Shown in pieces: positions 31,596 through 40,444 of a stretch of 52,728 nucleotides of DNA. The first letter of the stretch is position 1, and every line of letters starts with the position of its first letter. The position numbers and the translations under genes were made by a program. The notes beneath the pieces were generated by a model. It worked only from the letters and a program-made list of their open reading frames with translations, did not search any database and was not told where the DNA came from. Origin of the DNA: Robiginitomaculum sp. (lineage in GTDB: Bacteria; Pseudomonadota; Alphaproteobacteria; Caulobacterales; Maricaulaceae); contig WFTT01000036.1 of assembly GCA_015485335.1 (NCBI GenBank), positions 1-52,728 of the forward strand, in the 5' to 3' direction.

Positions 31596-32818
31596 GAATC
31601 GTCGACATTGCAGAGTTCTATAGTGAGCAAGGCGGCGGTGTTCGCACGTATATTGAACAAAAACTGGAATACAGCGCCCGCAATGGCCATTACACCATGA
31701 TCATCGCCCCCGGGGCGGAAGATCGCGAAGACCATCGTCCCGGGGGCAAAATCATCTGGGTCAAAAGCCGACGCCTGCCGGTGGATCCACGGTATTTCCT
31801 GTTTTCTGACCCGGTACCGATTTACAAAATTCTGAACCGCGAAGCCCCCGATGTGGTCGAAGGTTCCTCGCCCTGGAAAGGTGGCTGGATCGCCGCCAAA
31901 TGGCGCGGCCCGGCGGTGCGCTCTTTCTTTGTCCATGCCGACCCGGTGGCCGCCTATCCGCAAACCTTTCTGGAACCGGTGTTTGGCAAAAAAATGGTTG
32001 AACAGATGTTTGCCTGGTTCTGGCGCTATCTGAACCGCCTCAGCGCCCATTACGATACCTCGGTGGTGGCTGGTAACTGGCTGGCAGACCGCTTTGCGGG
32101 ATATGGGCTTAGGCGGCCACAAGCGATTCCACTGGGCATTCAGCGCGAATTGTTCTCGCCGCTATTGCGCCGCGAATCCATCCGTCTGGATATGCTGGAC
32201 AAATGCGGCATTCAGGATCCCAATGCTAAATTGATGATCACCGTCAGCCGCCATCACCCGGAAAAACGCATTGGCACCATGATCAAGGCCGTCTCGCGCC
32301 TGAATCAGAAACGTCCCGATGACCAACAGGTGGGTCTGTTTATTATTGGCGATGGTCCGGATCGCAAACGGGTTGAACGTCTGGCCAAAAAGGCCCGCGG
32401 CATTCATGTCGGCGGGCAAATCAAGGACCGGCCACAATTGGCGCAGATGATGGCCAGTGCCGATGCCATGGTTCATGGTAGTTCGTCAGAAACCTTTGGC
32501 ATTGTGGTGGGCGAGGCCCTGTGCTCTGGCTTGCCGATCGTGGTGCCTGATATTGGCGGTGCCGCCGATTTTGCCCGACCAGAATATGCCGAAACCTATG
32601 CCGCCGGCCATATCGAAGGCTGTCAGCAAGCCATTACCCGCCTGTTGGCGCGCCCCCCCGAAGAATTGCGCCGCGCCGCCCTGAGTGGAGCGGCCAGCCA
32701 TGTGCACTCACCCGATGATCACTTCAAGGCCCTGTTTGAACATTATGCGGCGCTGACCCAGCGCCCCGAAGAACATGTGGAAGAGGTCTTCGAACCGGCG
32801 GCGAGTCTGGTATCATGA
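31592..32818 (+). CDS. GT4-family glycosyltransferase, second
   Basis: This 408-residue GT-B glycosyltransferase has an N-terminal acceptor domain (MRIVDIAEFYSEQGGGVRTY) and a donor domain with TVSRHHPEKRIGTMIKAV, LFIIGDGPDRKRVERLA and GSSSETFGIVVGEALCSGLP, an intact E(x7)E region. It overlaps its neighbours by 4 bases on both sides. It is related in architecture to the preceding gene but clearly divergent from it, so the two probably add successive sugars to one glycan or glycolipid. Confidence 0.85.
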   Translation: MRIVDIAEFYSEQGGGVRTYIEQKLEYSARNGHYTMIIAPGAEDREDHRPGGKIIWVKSRRLPVDPRYFLFSDPVPIYKILNREAPDVVEGSSPWKGGWIAAKWRGPAVRSFFVHADPVAAYPQTFLEPVFGKKMVEQMFAWFWRYLNRLSAHYDTSVVAGNWLADRFAGYGLRRPQAIPLGIQRELFSPLLRRESIRLDMLDKCGIQDPNAKLMITVSRHHPEKRIGTMIKAVSRLNQKRPDDQQVGLFIIGDGPDRKRVERLAKKARGIHVGGQIKDRPQLAQMMASADAMVHGSSSETFGIVVGEALCSGLPIVVPDIGGAADFARPEYAETYAAGHIEGCQQAITRLLARPPEELRRAALSGAASHVHSPDDHFKALFEHYAALTQRPEEHVEEVFEPAASLVS

Positions 32819-33612
32819 CACGCAAGACAGAGGATGCGAAATGGGCCGTTGTACTGCCCTATTATAACGAGGAAAATTATCTCGAAAACACTCTGCATTC
32901 CCTCTGCCGGCAATCCCTGCGCCCTGACCAGATGATCCTGGTGGACAATGCCTCTACGGACAATTCCACCGCCATCGCCCGCTCGGTGATGGCCCAATAT
33001 ACGCATATCAATGCCGTCTTTCTGCGCGAAGATCGGCCGGGGAAAATTCATGCCCTGCAAAGCGGGCTGGCTGCCGTGGAGGCGGAATACACCGCCACCT
33101 GTGATGCCGACACCTATTATCCACCCCATTATCTGGTGCTGGCCCACCTTTTGTTTGAGGGAAATCCATCAGCCAGCAGCGTTATGGCCATTGATATTTA
33201 CAGCGAAGTTCATTCCAGAAACGCACGCGCCAAACGACTGAAAACCTGGCTGGTATCCAAAATTCTACCGCGCCAGTGCCATACCGGCGGCTTTGGACAG
33301 ATGTTTCGCACAGAAAAACTGCGCCAATGCGGTGGCTTTAGCGCCCAGGCCTGGCCCTTTGTGCTGGAAGATCATGAAATTGTGCACCGAACCCTGAAAC
33401 ACGGTACCTCACTTTATCATCGTGACCTGTGGTGCCAGCCCTCGGAACGACGCACCAATGGATCCAGTGTCAATTGGCGCCTGCCCGAACAGATTTTATA
33501 CCACCTTACGCCCTGGCCGTTAAAAGACTGGTTTTTTTACTCCTTTTTGACAAAGAAACTGCACAGTCGGCAATTGGACAACAGCAAGCTACGGGAGCGT
33601 AGCTGGGTATGA
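32815..33612 (+). CDS. GT2-family glycosyltransferase
   Basis: This 265-residue GT-A fold enzyme has the N-terminal nucleotide motif VVLPYYNEENYLENTLHSL, substrate Asp in LVDNASTDNS and the DxD-type metal motif in TCDADTYYPP. A later LEDHEIVHRTL carries the ED acid/base-like motif of inverting GT2 enzymes. No membrane helices are evident, so it is cytoplasmic or peripheral. It overlaps both neighbours (ATGA). It is presumably the third transferase in the same glycan pathway. Confidence 0.87.
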   Translation: MTRKTEDAKWAVVLPYYNEENYLENTLHSLCRQSLRPDQMILVDNASTDNSTAIARSVMAQYTHINAVFLREDRPGKIHALQSGLAAVEAEYTATCDADTYYPPHYLVLAHLLFEGNPSASSVMAIDIYSEVHSRNARAKRLKTWLVSKILPRQCHTGGFGQMFRTEKLRQCGGFSAQAWPFVLEDHEIVHRTLKHGTSLYHRDLWCQPSERRTNGSSVNWRLPEQILYHLTPWPLKDWFFYSFLTKKLHSRQLDNSKLRERSWV

Positions 33613-34343
33613 AACAACTCCTGCTTAGCGTTCATGATGTGACCCCGCATCATTTTGAACGGCTAAAGGCGATCCATGCGTTCTTACAAGACCTTGGTGT
33701 CGGGCCGCGCTATGCCATGCTGGTGGTGCCCGATTTCTGGCGGCAATGGCCGCTGGAAGAGCACTCAGACTTTGCCAGCTGGATCCGTGATCGGGCCAAT
33801 GAGGGCGTGGAGATGATCCTGCACGGCTTTACCCATCGCGATGAAACCTCTCATCCATCAGCGTTCAAGAGCTGGAAAGCCCGCACCCTGACCGCCCGCG
33901 AGGGCGAATTTTATGGCCTGTCCCGCGATCAGGCCCAAGAGCGCCTGGAAAATGGCATTAAGGTGTTGCGCCAGGCCTGTGCGCTGGAAGTTCAGGGCTT
34001 TGTCGCCCCGGCCTGGCTCTATAGCGACGGGACGCGCGATGCCCTTGGCGCCCTTGGGTTTCGTTTTGCTGAAGACCATTGGCATGTCTGGTCCCCGGCC
34101 CGTCAGGCCACTTTGTGCCGCGGTCCGGTCATCAGCTATGCCAGCCGCAGTGAAAGCCGCATTCGTTCGTCCCTGTTCTGGTCAAAACTGGCCGACAGGC
34201 TGCTCAGGCCTTTGCCGGTATTGCGGCTGGCCATTCATCCCCACGATCTGGACAGCCAGCGTCTGGTCGAGGAAATCAGGCGCACCATTTCCCGCCAGCA
34301 ACAGCGCCGTAACCTGTGCCGCTATGCGGAGTTGGCGGCATGA
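33609..34343 (+). CDS. DUF2334-type polysaccharide deacetylase-like protein
   Basis: The protein has 244 residues. The N-terminal SVHDVTPHH supplies the metal-binding His-Asp typical of DUF2334 proteins, and ILHGFTHRDE is the second metal motif. FVAPAWLYS and LAIHPHDL correspond to the remaining deacetylase-fold motifs. It probably removes an acyl group from a sugar made by the adjacent transferases. There is no signal peptide, so it likely acts on a cytoplasmic lipid-linked intermediate. It overlaps the GT2 gene by 4 bases and the next gene by 4 bases. Confidence 0.82.
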   Translation: MKQLLLSVHDVTPHHFERLKAIHAFLQDLGVGPRYAMLVVPDFWRQWPLEEHSDFASWIRDRANEGVEMILHGFTHRDETSHPSAFKSWKARTLTAREGEFYGLSRDQAQERLENGIKVLRQACALEVQGFVAPAWLYSDGTRDALGALGFRFAEDHWHVWSPARQATLCRGPVISYASRSESRIRSSLFWSKLADRLLRPLPVLRLAIHPHDLDSQRLVEEIRRTISRQQQRRNLCRYAELAA

Positions 34344-35299
34344 TGCAGAAGATTAAAAATGCTGGTCAGAAGCTGCACGGAGTGTTTCATAAATTTTCCC
34401 AAAGCAAAGCGACCCTGTGGATCCGCCTTGGGTTTTTGCTGGCCGTTGGCATTTATCTGTATCTGGAAATCACCAAGATTGGTTGGGCCGAAGTATTGGC
34501 AGCCCTGCCGGCAAACCCGGCATTTTACCTGGTATTTGTGTTGATTTATCTGGCCCTGCCGCTTTTCGAAGTGGTGATTTATCAGCGATTGTGGAAACGC
34601 CCCTTATGGCGCTATACGCCGTTTTTCCTGCGCAAACAGGTCTATAATGCGGCCCTGATCGGCTATTCCGGCGAGGCCGTTTTTTGCTTTTGGGCACAAA
34701 ACAAGCTGGGCCTGCCCAGCCGCACGGCCCTGATGGCGATCAAGGATAACAACATCCTGTCGGCCATGGCCTCCAACAGCGCCACTATCTTGCTGGTGCT
34801 GGCCTTTATTGGCACCGGTCAGATCAGCTGGCTGAACACCTCAGGCAACAGCACCGGCCTGTATATCGGCTTTGGCGTGGGCTTTACCCTGCTCAGCAGT
34901 ATGGCGGTTTATTATTTTCGCAAAAAACTAATCGCCATGCCGGGCAAAGATGCCGTCTTTGTGCTGTCTATCCATGTGTTTCGGGTGTTTGCCGTCATGC
35001 TGTTACAGGCCCTGCAATGGAGCATCGTGATCCCCAACGCCCCCTTTACCGTCTGGCTGGCTTTTCTGACTGCGCAATTCCTTTTGACCCGCATTCCGTT
35101 CCTGCCCAATAAGGATCTGATGTTTCTGGGGCTAAGCCTCAGCCTTGGCGGTATGATCGATGCGCCCAGCGCCGTGGTCGCGGGCATGTTTCTGGCCTCA
35201 GGTGCTTTGATGCAGGCGGCCAATCTGGTTGTGTTCCTGGCGACCTCGTTGACCGATAATGTTACCAAGGCGGTGAAGCCAGAGGAGACGGTGGCGTGA
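34340..35299 (+). CDS. Polytopic membrane protein of the glycosyltransferase operon (hypothetical)
   Basis: The protein has 319 residues and about eight hydrophobic segments, beginning LWIRLGFLLAVGIYLYLE and including FYLVFVLIYLALPLFEVVIY. Its general layout resembles the lysylphosphatidylglycerol synthetase/UPF0104 membrane family, but no firm motif was recognised. ATG 34340 overlaps the deacetylase stop as ATGA; the frame to 34316 is not needed. Its own stop overlaps the GTG start of lptF (GTGA). Fixed between glycan-making enzymes and the Lpt permeases, it may help flip or modify the lipid-linked product. Confidence 0.7.
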   Translation: MMQKIKNAGQKLHGVFHKFSQSKATLWIRLGFLLAVGIYLYLEITKIGWAEVLAALPANPAFYLVFVLIYLALPLFEVVIYQRLWKRPLWRYTPFFLRKQVYNAALIGYSGEAVFCFWAQNKLGLPSRTALMAIKDNNILSAMASNSATILLVLAFIGTGQISWLNTSGNSTGLYIGFGVGFTLLSSMAVYYFRKKLIAMPGKDAVFVLSIHVFRVFAVMLLQALQWSIVIPNAPFTVWLAFLTAQFLLTRIPFLPNKDLMFLGLSLSLGGMIDAPSAVVAGMFLASGALMQAANLVVFLATSLTDNVTKAVKPEETVA

Positions 35300-36504
35300 A
35301 CCCGTTTTTTGGCCAGATCAATCGTTTTGTTCTGACCAGCATTCTGGTTCCGTTTTTTGGCACCATGGCGGTGGCCATTTTTTTGCTGACCACGGATCAG
35401 ATGCTGCGTCTGTTTAATTTTGTGGTCAATGAAAACGGCCCGATCAGCCTGGTGTTTATGATGCTGGGTAATCTGTTGCCTGAATATGTGGCCCTGTCTC
35501 TGCCGATCAGTTTTTTTATCGGCATACTGATTGCCTTTCGTCGACTTTCCCTGAATAGCGAACTGGAGGTCATTACCGGCAATGGGGTGGCCTTGCGCAA
35601 TCTGTTGCCGCCCATTTTGGCCTTTGGCTTTATCCTGGCCGCCGCCGATGCCTATATCGAAGGCACTATCAAGCCCCAAAGCCTATATCGTTATCAGCAA
35701 TTGGGTTTTATGGCGCAACAGCATATGTTCACCTCCAAACTGCGCCCGGGGGAATTTCTGCCCATATCAGACCGTCAGGTTTTGCGCTTTGCCACCATCG
35801 ACAAAACCGGACGACAGGGAAAACAGGCATTCTTTCGCACCTGTGATGAAGACAAGCCCTGTACGGTGATCACCGCCAAGGACGGTGTTTTTGCTACCGC
35901 CCGGAACAAGGGCCATCTGGTCCTGCATCTCAAAGATGGCCGCCAGTTGGTGTATTTGCTGGATGACGAGCATCCGATGTTTCTGGATTTTGATCGTCTG
36001 GATATTGATATCCCCCTGCCCGATCTGCCCGCATTTCGCAAACGCGCCGACATTGGCGAAGAGGCCACCAATGGCGAAATCCTGCGCGTATTGCGCGACC
36101 CCGAGGCCCAACACACAGAGCGCTTTCATAATTATCGCGCCAATCTGCACGGGCGGATCATTAACGCGCTCAGCTTTATTGCCCTGCCGTTTCTGGCCAT
36201 CGCCTTTGGTCTGACCAGCAAACGGCGCAATTCCTATGGCGGTGTCATTCTGGGTATTGGTTCATTGATCCTGTATCTCGAAGTGATCCAGTCGGCCACG
36301 GTCTGGGCCAAAGAGGCCACCTTGTCACCTTGGTTGGGCATGTGGCCGGTATTGGGACTTTTCACCCTGTCCAGCATGATATTGTTTGTTTATGTCTCTG
36401 AAATCCCGGGGGCACAGGTATTGGGGCAACTACGCCGGATATTCTTTGATTGCGTGAATGTCATCAAGCCCTATCTGTTGCCCCTGCAACGGAGGCGCGG
36501 ATAA
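35296..36504 (+). CDS. lptF: LptF, lipopolysaccharide export ABC permease
   Basis: This 402-residue LptF/LptG (YjgP/YjgQ) family protein has three N-terminal helices, a periplasmic beta-jellyroll (about residues 130-260) and three C-terminal helices. The start ILVPFFGTMAVAIFLLTTDQMLRLF and the LSLPISFFIGILIAFRRLS segment are typical; only parts are quoted here. Initiation is GTG at 35296, overlapping the upstream stop. With LptG and LptB it extracts LPS from the inner membrane. It is unusual to find it translationally coupled to glycosyltransferases; a family of Lpt-like exporters for a specific glycolipid is possible. Confidence 0.9.
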   Translation: MNPFFGQINRFVLTSILVPFFGTMAVAIFLLTTDQMLRLFNFVVNENGPISLVFMMLGNLLPEYVALSLPISFFIGILIAFRRLSLNSELEVITGNGVALRNLLPPILAFGFILAAADAYIEGTIKPQSLYRYQQLGFMAQQHMFTSKLRPGEFLPISDRQVLRFATIDKTGRQGKQAFFRTCDEDKPCTVITAKDGVFATARNKGHLVLHLKDGRQLVYLLDDEHPMFLDFDRLDIDIPLPDLPAFRKRADIGEEATNGEILRVLRDPEAQHTERFHNYRANLHGRIINALSFIALPFLAIAFGLTSKRRNSYGGVILGIGSLILYLEVIQSATVWAKEATLSPWLGMWPVLGLFTLSSMILFVYVSEIPGAQVLGQLRRIFFDCVNVIKPYLLPLQRRRG

Positions 36505-37580
36505 TGACCCTGCCGCTTCTGGACCGCTATATTGTTGGTCGACTGATGGTATTTACCTTTGCCATTCTGGTCTTGATCATCACCATTTTACAAATGCTGG
36601 ACCTGCTGTCCCAGGCAGACGAGATCATGGCCGCCCCCGGGGCCAGCCTGTCCAGCCTGGCCAAATACGCCTATCTGCGCGCCCCTGACTTTGTGGTGCG
36701 CTTTACCCCCTTTGCTGTCTTGCTGGCGGTATTGCTGAACCTGACCCAATTGGCCAGTTCCAGCGAAATCATTGCCATGCGCGCCGCCGGTATGTCGCCA
36801 ACCCATGTCCTGCGCCCCATGCTGATCGGGGCGGCCGGGATTGCCTTGTCCCATTTTGCCTTTCAGGAACTGGTCGCGGCCAAAACCTCCAGCCAGTTAC
36901 AGGTCTGGCAGGATCTGGATTACGCCCGGCTGCATTCCGGAGCCGATCAGGAAAACAGCAATATCTGGCTGTCTACCGAAGGATTAATCCTGAACGCCGG
37001 GACAGCTTCGCGTTTTGGTCCCAACATTCACATCACCAATATGGTTGTCTATCAGTTTGATGAAGATGGATTGTTGACCGGGGTGATCAAATCCAAAGAG
37101 GCTCAGCCCGGCACGCCTTCCTGGGTATTAAAAGACACCCTGCGATGCACCTCTGAAGACAGTGAATGGACCAAAGATGATCAGATCGGCTGGACGGCGC
37201 CGCTGGAAGCCAGCGAGTTTTTCCCCAATGCCCAGCCCAATTCCGTGCATCAATTGCACCGGGAGGTCACAAAAAGACGCCTTAGGAACGAACCCTCGGC
37301 CGCCTTAAGCACCAGCCTGTTTTCCCATTTTTCACGCCCCCTGTCTGATCTGATCATGCCCCTGATTGGTCTCTTTATTGGCTTTGCCCTGCCGCGCAGT
37401 GGCCAGTTTGCCAAACAATTACTGGTGGGATTAAGCATTGGATTTGTATTTTTTGCCCTAGACAGTTTTTTTATTGCTGTAGGCAATTCCGGGGCGGTAC
37501 CCGCCTTTGTCGCCGCCTTTGGCGCACCATTTCTGTTTGCTGCCTCTGGCGCCTATACGCTGATCAATCTGGAACGATAG
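36504..37580 (+). CDS. lptG: LptG, lipopolysaccharide export ABC permease
   Basis: The protein has 358 residues in the same family and topology as LptF. It starts MTLPLLDRYIVGRLMVFTF and contains LTQLASSSEIIAMRAAGMSP, the coupling-helix region characteristic of LptG, and ends in helices with PLIGLFIGFALPRSG. Start ATG 36504 shares its A with the lptF TAA stop (TAATG). It ends the glycosyltransferase-Lpt operon; an 89-base gap follows before the permease gene. Confidence 0.92.
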   Translation: MTLPLLDRYIVGRLMVFTFAILVLIITILQMLDLLSQADEIMAAPGASLSSLAKYAYLRAPDFVVRFTPFAVLLAVLLNLTQLASSSEIIAMRAAGMSPTHVLRPMLIGAAGIALSHFAFQELVAAKTSSQLQVWQDLDYARLHSGADQENSNIWLSTEGLILNAGTASRFGPNIHITNMVVYQFDEDGLLTGVIKSKEAQPGTPSWVLKDTLRCTSEDSEWTKDDQIGWTAPLEASEFFPNAQPNSVHQLHREVTKRRLRNEPSAALSTSLFSHFSRPLSDLIMPLIGLFIGFALPRSGQFAKQLLVGLSIGFVFFALDSFFIAVGNSGAVPAFVAAFGAPFLFAASGAYTLINLER

Positions 37581-37669
37581 GCTGGTAAGACAAAACAGTT
37601 TTTCCGAAAGGCTGGCAATTTTCTGAACGCCCCCTAATACTGGACAGGTAAATACGTAAAGGCCAAATC

Positions 37670-39154
37670 ATGTCCCAAAAGAAACACGGCAGTATTACTT
37701 ATACCCGCCCCGATGATGACTATTTTGAACAACGCCAGCTAAAACGCTATGCCGGGGTCTGGTCCTTGTGGGCCCTGGGGGTTGGGGCGGTGATTTCAGG
37801 ACATTTTTCCGGGTGGAATATTGGCCTTTCCGCCGGTGGCTGGGGCGGCATGTTTATCGCCACCATCATCATTACCGTGATGTATCTGGGCCTGACCTTT
37901 TCAATCGCAGAAATGAGCCCAGCGTTGCCTCATACCGGCGGGGCCTACTCCTTTGCCCGCACCGCCATGGGGCCGCTTGGCGGATTTATTACCGGGCTGG
38001 CGGAAAATGTTGAATTCGTACTGACCCCAGCGGTGATTGTATTTTTTATCTCGTCTTATCTGGCCGGCATCTTTGAAACCCCCGCCAGCGTTCTGCCGTT
38101 TTACTGGTTTTTGGGCTATGCCCTGTTTGTCACCCTGAATGTGGTCGGGGTAGAACTGTCCTTTAAAATCACCCTTATGGTAACCCTGGCGGCGCTGAGC
38201 TGTCTTTTGGTTTTCTGGGTATCAGCCATCCCCCATATCGATTTTGCCAAATGGGCGCTGGATATCGGCAGCAATGGCGAAAAGCTGGCCAATGGCCATG
38301 GCCCGTTCCTGCCCTTTGGCATTGGCGGTGTGTTTGCGGCCATGCCGTTTGCGGTGTGGCTGTTTCTGGCGATCGAACAATTACCATTGGCGGCCGAAGA
38401 ATCGGTGGACCCCAAACGCGATATGCCCCGGGGCATTATGGCGGGCATGCTGACCCTGATCATATCGGCCTTTGCCATTTTGTTTTTAAACGCCAGCCTT
38501 ACCGGCGTTGGCTCTCATGCACTGGGCCAGTCCGGCGAACCCTTGTTGGACGGATTTCGTGCCATTTACGGCAGCGGCATTGCCAAATTATTGGCCCTGG
38601 TAGCGGTGATCGGCCTGATTGCCTCGTTTCACACCATCATTTTTGCCAGTGGTCGCCAGATCTATTCCCTGTCCCGGGCCGGCTATTTTCCCCAGCCCCT
38701 ATCCATCACCCATGGATCGCGCAAGACCCCCCATGTGGCCATGATCTTTGGGGCCACGGTTGGCCTTAGCGTTATGATGCTGGTCTGGATTTTGGCCGGG
38801 GCCAAGCAAGGTGAACATATCATTGGCGGTACCTTGCTGAACATGGCGGTGTTTGGGGCCATGTTTTCTTATGTCCTGCAAGCCATATCATTTTTGATGT
38901 TGCGTAAAAACCGCCCCGACATGGTGCGCCCGTTCAAAAGCCCGCTGGGCCGGTTGGGCGCGGTGGCCACCATCATCATTGCGGTCATCACCCTGATCGC
39001 ACAATTGCTGGACCCCACCTATCGGCTGGGCGTTTTTGCGGTGGCGGTATGGTTTGCGCTGGGCATTACGTATTTTGTTCTTTATGGACGGCATCATCTG
39101 GTGCTCTCACCCGAAGAGCAATTTGCCATCGATAATGGTAAACCTGAGGCCTGA
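37670..39154 (+). CDS. APC-superfamily amino acid/ethanolamine-type permease
   Basis: This 494-residue integral membrane protein has about 12 hydrophobic helices. The first helix carries GVGAVISGHFSGWNIGLSAGG, which resembles the ethanolamine permease branch of the amino acid-polyamine-organocation superfamily, and the MSPALPHTGGAYSFARTAMG segment is typical. The substrate is probably a small amine or amino acid imported with H+ or Na+. It has its own promoter region (37581-37669). No partner enzyme is directly adjacent, but amine-related enzymes lie at 4-8.6 kb and 45.7-48 kb. Confidence 0.85.
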   Translation: MSQKKHGSITYTRPDDDYFEQRQLKRYAGVWSLWALGVGAVISGHFSGWNIGLSAGGWGGMFIATIIITVMYLGLTFSIAEMSPALPHTGGAYSFARTAMGPLGGFITGLAENVEFVLTPAVIVFFISSYLAGIFETPASVLPFYWFLGYALFVTLNVVGVELSFKITLMVTLAALSCLLVFWVSAIPHIDFAKWALDIGSNGEKLANGHGPFLPFGIGGVFAAMPFAVWLFLAIEQLPLAAEESVDPKRDMPRGIMAGMLTLIISAFAILFLNASLTGVGSHALGQSGEPLLDGFRAIYGSGIAKLLALVAVIGLIASFHTIIFASGRQIYSLSRAGYFPQPLSITHGSRKTPHVAMIFGATVGLSVMMLVWILAGAKQGEHIIGGTLLNMAVFGAMFSYVLQAISFLMLRKNRPDMVRPFKSPLGRLGAVATIIIAVITLIAQLLDPTYRLGVFAVAVWFALGITYFVLYGRHHLVLSPEEQFAIDNGKPEA

Positions 39155-39220
39155 TTGAAAACCAGCCCCCTTCTGCACTGACAAAAAAATCAAATTATTT
39201 CCTTTATTTTACAAAACCTC

Positions 39221-39255
39221 ACTTGCAAGTAATCACTTACTCACTAAATTAGTAA
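39221..39255. promoter_or_regulatory. Candidate TetR-family operators before the RND operon
   Basis: A perfect palindrome ACTTGCAAGT (39221-39230) is followed by an inverted repeat TTACT-N9-AGTAA (39237-39255), all in the A+T-rich leader 26-60 bases upstream of ATG 39281. Repeated ACTTnCAAGT/AGTAA elements like these are usual TetR/AcrR operators, and a TetR gene lies at the end of this operon. Confidence 0.5.
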
Positions 39256-39280
39256 CATGTTGGCTAGGTGAGGCAGGATT

Positions 39281-40444
39281 ATGGCAACCATCAGCAGGAA
39301 ATATATGCGCAAAATGGTGCCCGCACGCGCCATGGGCGATACCACAAAACGTCTTATTCGCGTGCTGGTCGGGGTTTTCTTACTGGCGACCACCGCCTTT
39401 GTGTTGGTGGCCAAGCTGAAAGCGCATAACGCCGTACCCCCACCGGCCAGTGAACGGCAAATGGTAGTCAAGGTGACCACCTTGTCCCCGCAAACCCTGG
39501 AATTCACGCGCGATTACAGTGCCCGTATCAGCGATGACAGCCGCGCCGTTTTGTCGGCCCGGCTAAGCACCACCGTCGCCGCGGTGTTTTTTCGCGAGGG
39601 AGAACGCGTCAAGGCCGGTGATCTGCTGGTATTGCTGGATACCCATGATACCCGTACCGAAATGCACCGGGCCAAGGCCGCGGTCGCCAAAATCGAAGCC
39701 GATATCGATTTTTTTAAAAAACAATTGCAAATCGATACCGCCCTGTTTGAAGGCGGCGCGATTTCGCAAACTGCGCTGGATGATACCCAACGCAAACTGA
39801 AAGGCCTGCGTGCCAGCATCAAACAACAACAAAGCGCCCTGAAACTGTCTGAACAAAAACTGGGTTATGGCAAGATATACGCCCCGGTATCCGGGCAGGT
39901 GCAACGGGTTTACATCAGCAAAGGCGAACAGGTTCTGCCCGGCAAGCCGGTGATGGAAATCATCGGTGATGCCAATTTCAAGGCCGTCATTGCGGTGCCT
40001 GAACGGGACATGCACGCCATTGCCCCGGGCACCCGGGCCTATATTGAACTTCCCGACGGTCATCAATGGCCCGGCCAGATAGACCGCATCTATCCCGCCC
40101 TTGATGAACGCACCCACACCGGCACCGCCGATATTTTGCTGGAACCGCAAATCAGTGCCCGTTTTTTTGCCGGCTCCATGACCCGCGCCAAACTGGTGAT
40201 GCAAACCTATGAAAATGCGCTGGCCGTCCCGGCCCAGGCCATCTTTACCCGCGATGGCACACAGGGGGTCTTTACCCAGACCGGCGGCATCGCCCATTGG
40301 ATCCCCGTTACCACCGGCAATAGCAATGGCAGGCTAACCATTATCAAAAGCGGCCTGAAAGCCGGCGCACAGGTAATCACCACGCCCTATCCGGGCCTGC
40401 ACGAAGGGGTCAGTATTCGTGTATTTGACGGCGTGCCCTCATGA
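39281..40444 (+). CDS. RND efflux periplasmic adaptor (membrane fusion protein)
   Basis: The protein has 387 residues. An N-terminal membrane anchor (LVGVFLLATTAFVLVAKL) is followed by the first lipoyl half (AVFFREGERVKAGDLLVLLD), an alpha-hairpin coiled coil (about residues 125-195), the second lipoyl half (YAPVSGQVQRVYISKGEQV) and a beta-barrel domain. It links the inner-membrane pump to the TolC-like channel. The stop overlaps the pump gene start as ATGA. Expression is probably under the TetR gene at 44870-45457. Confidence 0.93.
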   Translation: MATISRKYMRKMVPARAMGDTTKRLIRVLVGVFLLATTAFVLVAKLKAHNAVPPPASERQMVVKVTTLSPQTLEFTRDYSARISDDSRAVLSARLSTTVAAVFFREGERVKAGDLLVLLDTHDTRTEMHRAKAAVAKIEADIDFFKKQLQIDTALFEGGAISQTALDDTQRKLKGLRASIKQQQSALKLSEQKLGYGKIYAPVSGQVQRVYISKGEQVLPGKPVMEIIGDANFKAVIAVPERDMHAIAPGTRAYIELPDGHQWPGQIDRIYPALDERTHTGTADILLEPQISARFFAGSMTRAKLVMQTYENALAVPAQAIFTRDGTQGVFTQTGGIAHWIPVTTGNSNGRLTIIKSGLKAGAQVITTPYPGLHEGVSIRVFDGVPS

